Of a DNA stretch of 9,938 bases, positions 1-5,971 are shown in pieces. Location of the stretch: the NCBI GenBank assembly GCA_030684755.1, contig JAUXXN010000526.1:1-9938 (forward strand). Reading direction: 5' to 3'. Source of the stretch: Hydrogenophaga sp. GTDB lineage: Bacteria; Pseudomonadota; Gammaproteobacteria; Burkholderiales; Burkholderiaceae_C. The notes below the pieces were generated by a model that was not told the origin of the DNA, ran no database searches, and saw nothing but the letters and a program-made list of their open reading frames with translations. The translations under genes and the position numbers were made by a program. The stretch's first letter is position 1, and every line of letters begins with the position of its first letter.

Positions 1-539
1 ACCGACGGCTCAACGCCACCGCTGGGGTGGTTGTGCGCAACGATGATGGCGGCGGCGCGATCGGTCAGCGCATCGGCAAATACCTCTCGCGGGTGTACCG
101 GGCTTCGATCAATCAAACCCATCGACACCACGCGAATATTCAGTATTTCATTGGCTCCGTTGATACTGGCGCACAGAAAGTGCTCCTGCTTGCGGTCTGC
201 GTAATGCCGCACATGGGGCAGCAGGTCGGCGGGCGTTTCAATTCTGGAACCTTCGGGCTTGATGCGGCGGCGGGCGAACTCAATGGCGGCCAGAACCAAG
301 GTAGCCTTGGCATCGCCCACGCCATCAAACTGCGTCAGGTCGTTCGCCGTGACACGCAAACCCTTCTCATCCATGAGCCGCACCAGCTTGGCGGCCAGGG
401 TCATCACATCCATGCTGGCGGTGCCTTTGCCCAGCAGCACGGCCAGCAGCTCTTGGTCACTCAGGGCACACGCGCCCTTGCGCAACAGCTTCTCGCGTGG
501 CCGGTCGTCTTTGGGGATTTGCGCAATGGTTTTGCCCAT
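1..539 (-). CDS. radC: RadC family JAB-domain protein, C-terminus beyond window
   Basis: The minus strand encodes 179 complete codons from ATG at 539 and then leaves the window, so only the C-terminus is missing. The N-terminal part has the two helix-hairpin-helix-like segments of RadC (around residues 25-52, with LLAVLLGKGT, and 70-90, with FDGVGDAK). The JAB/MPN-type metal-site region begins with the HPREVFADAL segment near residue 149 and continues with H169-N170-H171-P172-S173-G174, the hallmark HNHPSG metal-binding motif. The family is named for DNA repair, but that role is disputed; many copies sit on mobile islands. Here it follows the hsdR remnant by 4 nt without a clear ribosome-binding site, suggesting translational coupling and the last or near-last place in the type I restriction operon. 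No frameshift or stop is visible. Family assignment is firm; biological role is unknown. Confidence 0.93.
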   Translation of the reverse strand, partial: MGKTIAQIPKDDRPREKLLRKGACALSDQELLAVLLGKGTASMDVMTLAAKLVRLMDEKGLRVTANDLTQFDGVGDAKATLVLAAIEFARRRIKPEGSRIETPADLLPHVRHYADRKQEHFLCASINGANEILNIRVVSMGLIDRSPVHPREVFADALTDRAAAIIVAHNHPSGGVEPS

Positions 540-543
540 GGCT

Positions 544-1228
544 TTATGCCGCAGCGTGCAGGTGGTGTTGAATCACCGTCATGGCCATGATGTCAAAAAT
601 GCCTGCCACGTCGGTGTACTTGATGTCAGACAACTCTTCAAAGCGCCCCATGTCGCTGTAAACGGACTGAATCTCGCCGTTCACCTGACCACGGTACTTG
701 CGGCCAATATCGCCATGCGCGGCAAAGTGCGCCGAAATATGGTCGGCCACCTTGCGCACCAAGCGGCTCTGGTGGTAACGCGGAAACAGCGTGAAGGCGG
801 GCCGCTCCGGTCTGTCGTCCTGCGCATCGCGGTGGGGCACCCGCACCAGAAAGAACGACAGCGCCTCCATCAACGCATCTGGCCCCAGCACCTCGCAGTA
901 CAAAAATTCCACCGGGTATTCGGTAGAACAACCGCAGCTCCAGCCCGCGCACCTTCAAGCCATTGCGCAGCAGCAACCACAGCGGCGTGTGGGCCAGTTC
1001 GCTGCGCAGGGCTTTGAACACCTCATCGCGCGCATCGCTGCCGTAGTCCACTTGCAGCTTTTGGAGTGCCTGCGCCTGCGTGGCGTTCAAAAAGGCCCAC
1101 AGCGCCTCTTCGGCCATGCAGTGCTCGGTGTCGGTGATGTCGGCCTGCGCCAGCACGCCATAGCCATGCACCCGAACGAGGAAGTCTGCAATGTGCTTTT
1201 GAAACTTCAACTCCGGTGCCTTTGCCAT
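544..1228 (-). pseudogene. hsdR: Remnant of type I restriction endonuclease subunit R, internally deleted and frameshifted
   Basis: ATG at 1228 opens a frame matching the N-terminus of type I HsdR: KFQKHIADFLVRVHGYG near residue 8, then a segment ending LLLRNGLKVRGLELRLFYR at about residue 103 (position 920). Sense then continues in another frame from about 915, with PVEFLYCEVLGPDAL and FTLFPRYHQSRLVRKV, the stretch that in HsdR lies just before the helicase Walker A. Right after GRKYR, where an intact protein should enter its Walker A (SAGSGK-type) motif, an unrelated 48-residue tail runs to TAA at 546-544. Intact HsdR has roughly 1000 residues; about 228 codons remain. The PD-(D/E)xK nuclease core and all helicase motifs are absent. 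At least one, probably two, internal deletions are needed. The start lies 2 nt after the stop of the BRO-N gene. A restriction function is excluded; a truncated peptide could still be made. Confidence 0.82.
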
Positions 1229-1230
1229 GA

Positions 1231-2109
1231 TCAGCCCTCACTGCCTTTGATCTTTTTGACCTTGCTTGCCTTCTTCGCTGCCAACTGCTTGAAGTTCTCT
1301 GGCGAGATGACCGGCTTGCCGCTTTGCATCTCAATGTCTTTGCGCGTGCGCCCGGCCACTGCGCCACCGTCTTTGGCGTCATTTTTGAGCTTGGGCATGC
1401 CCACCGAATCGCGGTCGCGGTGCAGCTTGGTGGTGGTGGCCTCGCCCAGCATGGTCAAGATCAGCTCAATGTCGGTCATGTGGTCGCGCAGGTTCTCGCG
1501 CGTCAGGGCTTTCACCTGCTTGTACTCGTCCACCTTGAGGGCAAAGGTGCCCTGCATGATCTCGTTGGTCAGGATGGCAAATTCTTGGCTGCTGGTCACG
1601 CCGCGCTGCTTCCACTCGTCCGTCAGGTCTTGCCGCACCGCTATGCCGCGCAGGCGCTTGTCGATCCACTCCTTGGGGTAGCCCTTTTTCTCATACAGGT
1701 CTTGCATGCGGCCCATGGCCAGCTCGGGGTTCTCAATTTCGTCCAGCCGCTCTTTGCCCACCTTGGCAAGCCAGCGTTTGAAGGGCTCGGCCTTGGGGCT
1801 GGGAATGGACTGGATCAGTCGGAAAATGCCTTGCGTGTTCCAGCATTGCAGCTTTTGCTGCCCGCCCGCCGTCTCGAACGCCAGCCCAAGGGGGGGGACA
1901 AATTGTCCCCCCCCTTGGCTATCCAGGCCCAGCGCCGGGTCGCGCCTGCGCATCTTCTTCCAGTAGTCCGACGGGTCCGCCGCATCGGTCAACACAGCAA
2001 TGATGTCGGTGATGACGAACCACCACTCGTCGTTGTGCAAAGTGCGGCGAATTTCGCGGCTTTGGAACAGGGCTACGCCCGGTTTGGAATGGCTGTCACG
2101 GTCTGTCAT
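1231..2109 (-). CDS. BRO-N domain (phage antirepressor-like) protein of type I restriction locus
   Basis: A 292-residue soluble protein. Residues about 12-115 resemble the BRO-N / prophage antirepressor domain (EIRRTLHNDEWWFVITDII at 19-37; later IFRLIQSIPSPKAEPFKRWL at 95-114). The middle, about 115-225, continues as in long BRO-N proteins found between hsdS and hsdR (DEIENPELAMGRM, LTDEWKQRG, ENLRDHMTDIELILTMLGE). The C-terminus is lysine-rich and probably basic and disordered. BRO-N domains bind DNA; the role inside type I loci is not established. I chose ATG at 2109 because GGGGAG at 2122-2117 sits 7 nt upstream; an in-frame ATG at 2172 would add 21 unconserved-looking residues overlapping the hsdS end. 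The gene is intact, although its neighbours are broken. A 33-nt palindrome with G8 and C8 runs codes for residues 65-75, so slippage there would truncate the protein. Confidence 0.82.
   Translation of the reverse strand: MTDRDSHSKPGVALFQSREIRRTLHNDEWWFVITDIIAVLTDAADPSDYWKKMRRRDPALGLDSQGGGQFVPPLGLAFETAGGQQKLQCWNTQGIFRLIQSIPSPKAEPFKRWLAKVGKERLDEIENPELAMGRMQDLYEKKGYPKEWIDKRLRGIAVRQDLTDEWKQRGVTSSQEFAILTNEIMQGTFALKVDEYKQVKALTRENLRDHMTDIELILTMLGEATTTKLHRDRDSVGMPKLKNDAKDGGAVAGRTRKDIEMQSGKPVISPENFKQLAAKKASKVKKIKGSEG
1886..1918. repeat. 33-nt near-perfect palindrome with G8/C8 tracts inside the BRO-N gene
   Basis: Two 16-base arms, CCAAGGGGGGGGACAA (1886-1901) and its exact reverse complement (1903-1918), flank a single central base at 1902. 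Every arm position pairs. It lies within the coding sequence (residues 65-75, QGGGQFVPPLG). There is no following T run, so it is not a standard terminator. Each arm holds a homopolymer of eight identical bases, a length at which slipped-strand mispairing is known in phase-variable bacterial genes; whether it slips here is inference. Confidence 0.9.
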
Positions 2110-2152
2110 GGCTTCTCTCCCCACAAAAAATTGATGCACAGCAGCACTGTAT

Positions 2153-2581
2153 TCATAGGACGGCTGCAACATCCGCCTCCGTCACGCGCCGCTGCCCAGT
2201 CACGCATTCATGAATCAGGGATTTGCGGTAGGCAATGAGGGTGTCAATTTGGGCGGTGATGGTGGCCGCGATGCGGCTCACTTCCGCCGTCTTGTCATCC
2301 AAGTGGGCGCAGATGGCTTCTTGCTCGGCCAGTGGTGGCAAGGGAATGGGGAACTGGCCAACCTTGGTGGCGTTGGTGGCGTTGGTGTTGGCCAGGTTGG
2401 TGGTCTTCTTGCCGGTGGCCTCAAAGTAGTCGCGCCCGTACTGGGCGGCTGTGGCGTAGGCCAAAAACATCGGTTTGAGCTTGTGCGGGAAGCAGCGCAC
2501 AGCAAATATGTGGTTTTGGTGCAGGCAGCCCGCCAACTCGCCACGCCACAAATGGCCGCGCCCCAGTTTGTCCAGGTCGCC
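2153..2581 (-). pseudogene. hsdS: C-terminal fragment of type I restriction specificity subunit S
   Basis: From about 2581 the minus strand reads as the end of an HsdS: GDLDKLGRGHLWRGELAG, CLHQNHIFAVR, then the typical end of a target-recognition domain (FPIPLPPLAEQEAI) and the C-terminal coiled-coil conserved region (HLDDKTAEVSRIAATITAQI, TLIAYRKSLIHECVTGQRRV), stopping at TGA 2155-2153. That is about 142 residues of a protein that normally has 400-450; the first target-recognition domain, the central conserved region and much of the second domain are missing. The fragment has no start of its own and is one base out of phase with the HsdM remnant joined to it. HsdS needs two recognition domains and contacts HsdM through its conserved helices, so this fragment should not specify methylation as it stands. 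The coding frame itself is clean, which points to recent loss. Confidence 0.85.
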
Positions 2582-3081
2582 ATCTCCAGGCCCGAGAGCT
2601 GGTCCGGGCCCAGGGGCAGTTCTTTGTACTGGTTCAGGAGGGGGGCCAGCCGGTTGTTCTTCACCATGAGGGTGATGGTGGCCCGGTAGTTGAAGTGATC
2701 GATGATCTCCCCCACCGCTGGCGAGAAACCGTTGATGTACGCGCGGAAGTTGGCTTCTAGCAGCGTGTGGTCCTCTTCGTAGACCTTGCGCAGCGTCAAG
2801 CGGGTGGTGTTCGAGAAAGGCGACTGCTGGGGGTTCAGCTCCAAATTTTTCACCAGTTTGGCGAGCGCGTCCTCGGTCAGCTCGGGCCGTTTGGCCTGCA
2901 CTTCGGCGCTTTTGGCCTCGCGCCAAGCCAGCAGCACGCATTCGAGCCGCCGGATGACGATGATGGGCAGGATGACGCTTTGGTATTCGTATGCCTTGAA
3001 CTTGCCACGCAGGCGCTCGGCTGATTTCCAGATTTCGTTGGCGAGGTTGTCGAGCTTGGGTTTGTTGAGCGAGAGCGCCAT
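2581..3081 (-). pseudogene. hsdM: N-terminal fragment of type I restriction modification methyltransferase HsdM
   Basis: ATG at 3081 opens a clear HsdM N-terminal helical domain: NEIWKSAERLRGKFKAYEYQ (15-34), SVILPIIVIRRLECVL, ELNPQQSPFSNTT near 81-93, and NRLAPLLNQYKELPLGPDQL ending in SGLEM at residue 167 (position 2581). An intact subunit would now enter the SAM-binding catalytic domain with its FTPR and N-P-P-Y/F motifs. Instead the sequence jumps to HsdS C-terminal sequence in a different frame. The formal reading frame goes on to a stop at 2278 and would make a 267-residue chimera whose last 100 residues (proline/threonine/alanine-rich) are frame-shadow. With the catalytic domain gone, no DNA methylation is possible. 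The start lies 5 nt after the stop of the ribbon-helix-helix gene, so it was probably the second gene of the operon. Confidence 0.87.
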
Positions 3082-3086
3082 GGGTT

Positions 3087-3296
3087 CTATTTCTTGTCGG
3101 CGGCTTTTTTCTGGCCGCGCACGGGGGATTCGCTGGGTTCATAGATCGCGATGCCGCTGCTTGCACAGTGGCCTCGGATCATCACTTCGATCATGTTGGC
3201 AATGCTGCGGTGCTCTTGGTCGGCTGCGGTGCGCAGCGCCTCTTTCAGATGAGGCTCGATTCGAAAGGTGATGGTGGTTGTTTTTGCAGTGGCCAT
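3087..3296 (-). CDS. Small ribbon-helix-helix (CopG/Arc-like) DNA-binding protein heading the restriction operon
   Basis: A 69-residue protein. Residues 6-13 (TTTITFRI) form the alternating beta strand expected to insert in the DNA major groove, followed by helix A (PHLKEALRTAADQEHR, 15-30) and helix B (SIANMIEVMIRGHC, 31-44), the classical ribbon-helix-helix order. The tail is lysine-rich (GQKKAADKK) and likely disordered. Proteins of this fold are usually dimeric repressors or antitoxins that bind arrays of short sites. There is no toxin-like gene next to it; the next gene, hsdM, begins after 5 nt, so it looks like a regulator of the type I restriction operon, comparable in position to a controller protein. 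Three GTAC sites lie 11-46 nt upstream of the ATG and could be its operator. The fold is well supported; the target is inferred. Confidence 0.78.
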   Translation of the reverse strand: MATAKTTTITFRIEPHLKEALRTAADQEHRSIANMIEVMIRGHCASSGIAIYEPSESPVRGQKKAADKK

Positions 3297-3306
3297 GGGT
3301 GTCGCC

Positions 3307-3344
3307 GTACAGCGTTTGTACTGTCAATATGCTGCACTGTACAA
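3307..3344 (-). promoter_or_regulatory. Candidate operator/promoter region of the ribbon-helix-helix gene
   Basis: GTAC occurs at 3307-3310, 3318-3321 and 3339-3342, with spacings of 11 and 21 bases, i.e. about one and two turns of DNA. The last two sit in TTGTAC...GTACAA arms of a 29-base imperfect dyad (3316-3344). A perfect TTGACA is present on the minus strand at 3327-3322, but no good -10 follows at the right distance, so the exact promoter is unresolved. Ribbon-helix-helix regulators typically bind helically phased short sites in their own promoter; that this array is such an operator is inference. Confidence 0.45.
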
Positions 3345-3510
3345 CAAAGGCCCCAGCAGCCAGCACCAGGGAGACAAGCCACAGGGCAACCGCCCAGACG
3401 GCACCGGCGCGGCCTTCGTGGTGAAACCGCAAGCGCCTGCGGCGGTGAGCACGCGGGATGGGCGGCCTGGGGGTTGAGGGCTGGGCGCAGCCAGTCCCCG
3501 CACACACCGC
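3345..3510. other. Gap between the MMPL gene and the restriction operon, no gene seen
   Basis: This stretch separates the MMPL stop codon (3511) from the regulatory region of the ribbon-helix-helix gene. A short GGCTG/CAGCC hairpin lies near 3478-3491, but it has only five base pairs and no T run, so I do not call a terminator. A minus-strand frame across about 3330-3440 encodes a hydrophobic run, but it has no start signal and continues through the regulator gene in another frame. The boundary of the acquired island could lie here; no direct repeats or tRNA gene mark it. Confidence 0.5.
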
Positions 3511-5751
3511 TCAAGGCGCCCGGTCGCGCACCTTCTGCGGCTCGCCACCCAGCCAGCGCGGCGCGTACCAGTTTTTGTCGCCCAGCACCGTCATCAAGGC
3601 CGGCACCAGCAGCAGCCGCACCAGCGTGGCGTCGAGCAGCACCGCCACCGCCAGCCCAAAGCCGATTTGTTGAAACATCACCAGTTCGCCCGCCGCGAAG
3701 CCCGCGAACACGGCCACCATGATCATGGCCGCGCCGGTGATGACGCCCGCCGTGCTGCCAATGGCTTGCACCACGGCGCTGGCGTTGTCGCCCGAGCGGT
3801 CGTAGTGCTCGCGCACGCGGGTCAGCAAAAAGACGTGGTAGTCCATCGACAGCCCGTACAACACGGTGAACAAGAACAGCGGAATCCAGGCCTCGATGAT
3901 GGGCACCTGTTGAAGCCCCAGCCAAGATGCGCCCACCCCAAACTGAAACACCAGAACCAAGGCGCCGTAGGCCGCGCCCACCGAAAGCAGGTTCAGCGCT
4001 GCCGCCTTGAGCGGTACTACGATGGAGCGAAAAGCCCAAGCCAGCAGCACGAAACTGAGGCCCAACACCAGCGCGACCACCAGCGGGGCAAACTGCCGGG
4101 TGAGGCTGAAAAAGTCCAAATACCCAGCGCTGGTGCCGGTGACCAAGGCCTCGGCGGGCACGTCTGCAAAAGCTTGCGGCACCAGCGCCGTGCGCAGCCG
4201 CGTGATGGCTTGCAGTGCCGCTTCGCCCTCGGATTCGCCGGGCAGCGGCACGTTCAGCACCACCAAGCGGCCATCGGGGCTGCGCCGCTCGCGCGTCAGT
4301 TCAACCAGAAAGCCGTTGTCGGTGGCCAGTGCCCCGCGCAAGCGCAGCAGCGCGGCGTCCACCGCCGCTGCTTGGGCGGTCGGCTCAGCGCCCGGCTCGG
4401 TGTGAACCACCACCACCGCCTCGGCCACCAACCCGATACGAAAGTGGGCTTGTAGCCGGTCAAAGGCTTGGCGTGTGTCCAGTTGCGGCGGCAGCGTTTC
4501 GATGCCCGCAAAGCCGATGCGCATGTGCAGTGCCGGTGCCGCCAGCAGCCCCAGCAAACTGACCGACACCACCAACGCCAGCCAGGGCCTGCGCACCGCA
4601 GCGGTGGCAGCGCGCCCGGCGATACCCGCACCACCGTGATCGCTGTTGTCACCGTTGCCACCGCCACCGAAACCCCGTGGCAGCGGCAAGCGCAGGGCAT
4701 CCACCCGGTCGCCCAGCAAGCGCAGCAGCGCGGGCAGCAGCGTCAAAGACGCCAACACCGCCACCAACACAGCGGCCATGGCGCCCGCGGCCAGCCCGCG
4801 AAAAATGTTGGTGGGCACCAGCAGCAGGCCCAGCAGCGCCACCACCACCGTGGCCCCCGAGAACAGCACGGCATGGCCCGCACGGGCGCCGCTGCGCTCC
4901 ACCGCCGCCTCCACCGACGCGCCCGCGCGCCGCTCTTCGCGGTAGCGCACCAGCATGAACAAGGCGTAGTCGATGCCCACCGCCAACCCCATCATCAACA
5001 CCATGTTGACGACCAAAAAATACACCGGCGTGAACTGCGCCACCAACACGGCGAGCGCCAGCGCCACCGCAATCGACACCGCTGCCACCAGCAGCGGCAG
5101 AGCAGCCGCCACGACGCTGCCAAACACCCACAACAGCACCAACACCGCTGCTGGCAGACCGATGCGCAATTCGGCGCGCAGGTCGCTGTTGGCCAGTTCT
5201 TGGTAGGCCAGGCCCACGCTGGCCGGGCCGACCGGCGTCACCGTCAGCGGGCTGTCGGCGGGCGTGGCTTCGCGCACCGCATCGCGCAACACCCGCGCAT
5301 TGCGTTGGGGGTCCACCAAAATCAGCGGCACCAGCGTGGTGTGCCGGTCTGCTGATACCAAACTGGCATCGCCATCCAGAAAATAGCTGCGTCCACCGGC
5401 CACCACGTCGGTGCCCAGCGCTTGCAAGCGTTCGGCGATGGCGTTGGCCGCTGCGGCGTAGGCGGGGTCGTCCACCGTCAGCGCCGGTGCATGCAACACC
5501 AGCACTTCGTTGGGCCGGTCGGGCTCGCTGGCAGACGGCAGGTGCGCCCGCAACATGGCATTGGCGCGAACCGACTCAGAACCGTCGCTGCGCTCAATGT
5601 CGGTGCCAAACGCCGCGCCCGCGCCGCGCACCACCACCCAGGCGCACAACACCGCCAGCAGCAGCCAAGTCCCCAACACCGCTCGCGGATGCCGCACGCC
5701 CAGGCGAACGGCGGCCAGCAAACTGCGGTCGAGCGTGCTGGCGGCGCTCAT
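3511..5751 (-). CDS. MMPL/RND-family inner-membrane transporter
   Basis: A 746-residue protein with the duplicated MMPL/RND plan: one N-terminal helix (about 24-44), a periplasmic domain (45-195), a five-helix bundle (197-345), a Gly/Asn/Asp-rich cytoplasmic linker (361-378), helix 7 (390-408), a second periplasmic domain (410-555) and a final five-helix bundle (557-720). Each half has the family's charged membrane motif: GLAVGIDYALFMLVRYREER with D261-Y262, and YGLSMDYHVFLLTRVREHYD with D637-Y638, the Asp-Tyr pairs used for proton coupling in MmpL proteins. This supports a proton-driven exporter; substrates of the family include lipids, drugs and peptides, and cannot be told here. I chose ATG 5751 (MSAASTLDRS) because the frame further upstream, to 6057, is Cys/His/Pro-rich and collides with the divergent gene; there is no strong ribosome-binding site. 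No membrane-fusion or outer-membrane partner is adjacent. Confidence 0.92.
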   Translation of the reverse strand: MSAASTLDRSLLAAVRLGVRHPRAVLGTWLLLAVLCAWVVVRGAGAAFGTDIERSDGSESVRANAMLRAHLPSASEPDRPNEVLVLHAPALTVDDPAYAAAANAIAERLQALGTDVVAGGRSYFLDGDASLVSADRHTTLVPLILVDPQRNARVLRDAVREATPADSPLTVTPVGPASVGLAYQELANSDLRAELRIGLPAAVLVLLWVFGSVVAAALPLLVAAVSIAVALALAVLVAQFTPVYFLVVNMVLMMGLAVGIDYALFMLVRYREERRAGASVEAAVERSGARAGHAVLFSGATVVVALLGLLLVPTNIFRGLAAGAMAAVLVAVLASLTLLPALLRLLGDRVDALRLPLPRGFGGGGNGDNSDHGGAGIAGRAATAAVRRPWLALVVSVSLLGLLAAPALHMRIGFAGIETLPPQLDTRQAFDRLQAHFRIGLVAEAVVVVHTEPGAEPTAQAAAVDAALLRLRGALATDNGFLVELTRERRSPDGRLVVLNVPLPGESEGEAALQAITRLRTALVPQAFADVPAEALVTGTSAGYLDFFSLTRQFAPLVVALVLGLSFVLLAWAFRSIVVPLKAAALNLLSVGAAYGALVLVFQFGVGASWLGLQQVPIIEAWIPLFLFTVLYGLSMDYHVFLLTRVREHYDRSGDNASAVVQAIGSTAGVITGAAMIMVAVFAGFAAGELVMFQQIGFGLAVAVLLDATLVRLLLVPALMTVLGDKNWYAPRWLGGEPQKVRDRAP

Positions 5752-5971
5752 GGGTGGAGCGCCGTGCTGAGACCGGTCACGTGGTTGGGGTGAGATGTGT
5801 CTTGGAGGTCTTGGGCCATGGGGCAATGGTACGTGGCAAGCAGCGGGAGCCGAAACCGTTGGTCCTTTAGCCCAGCCTCCCCGACAGCGCTGCATAAGTG
5901 AAATACACAAGTGACACAGGCCGCCCGTGGTTAAACAATAGACAATTCCGCTTTTAAAACAGGAGTCACAC
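5752..5971. promoter_or_regulatory. Divergent intergenic region between MMPL gene and substrate-binding protein gene
   Basis: This 220-nt region must carry both divergent promoters. For the plus-strand gene, GTGACA (5911-5916) and AACAAT (5934-5939) are spaced 17 nt, an acceptable but weak sigma-70 pair, and AGGAG at 5961-5965 is a clear ribosome-binding site 6 nt from ATG 5972. AAGTGA occurs twice (5896-5901 and 5909-5914) and could be a regulator site. I could not locate a convincing promoter for the MMPL gene. The promoter pair is low confidence; the ribosome-binding site is firm. Confidence 0.45.

Noticed and set aside
2210..2689. Plus-strand open frame opposite the hsdS fragment and end of the hsdM fragment
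   Set aside because: The minus strand has clear HsdM and HsdS homology; the plus frame is low-complexity Gly/Val and is a shadow.
3324..3440. Minus-strand hydrophobic segment (VALWLVSLVLAAGAFVV) between the MMPL and regulator genes
   Set aside because: It looks like a membrane helix, but there is no start with a ribosome-binding site, and the frame runs through the regulator gene out of phase. It might be a gene remnant, but I cannot support that.
4468..5355. Long plus-strand open frame opposite the MMPL gene
   Set aside because: Its product is dominated by His, Gln and Arg, as expected from the antisense of Ala/Leu/Val-rich membrane codons; there is no family resemblance or ribosome-binding site.
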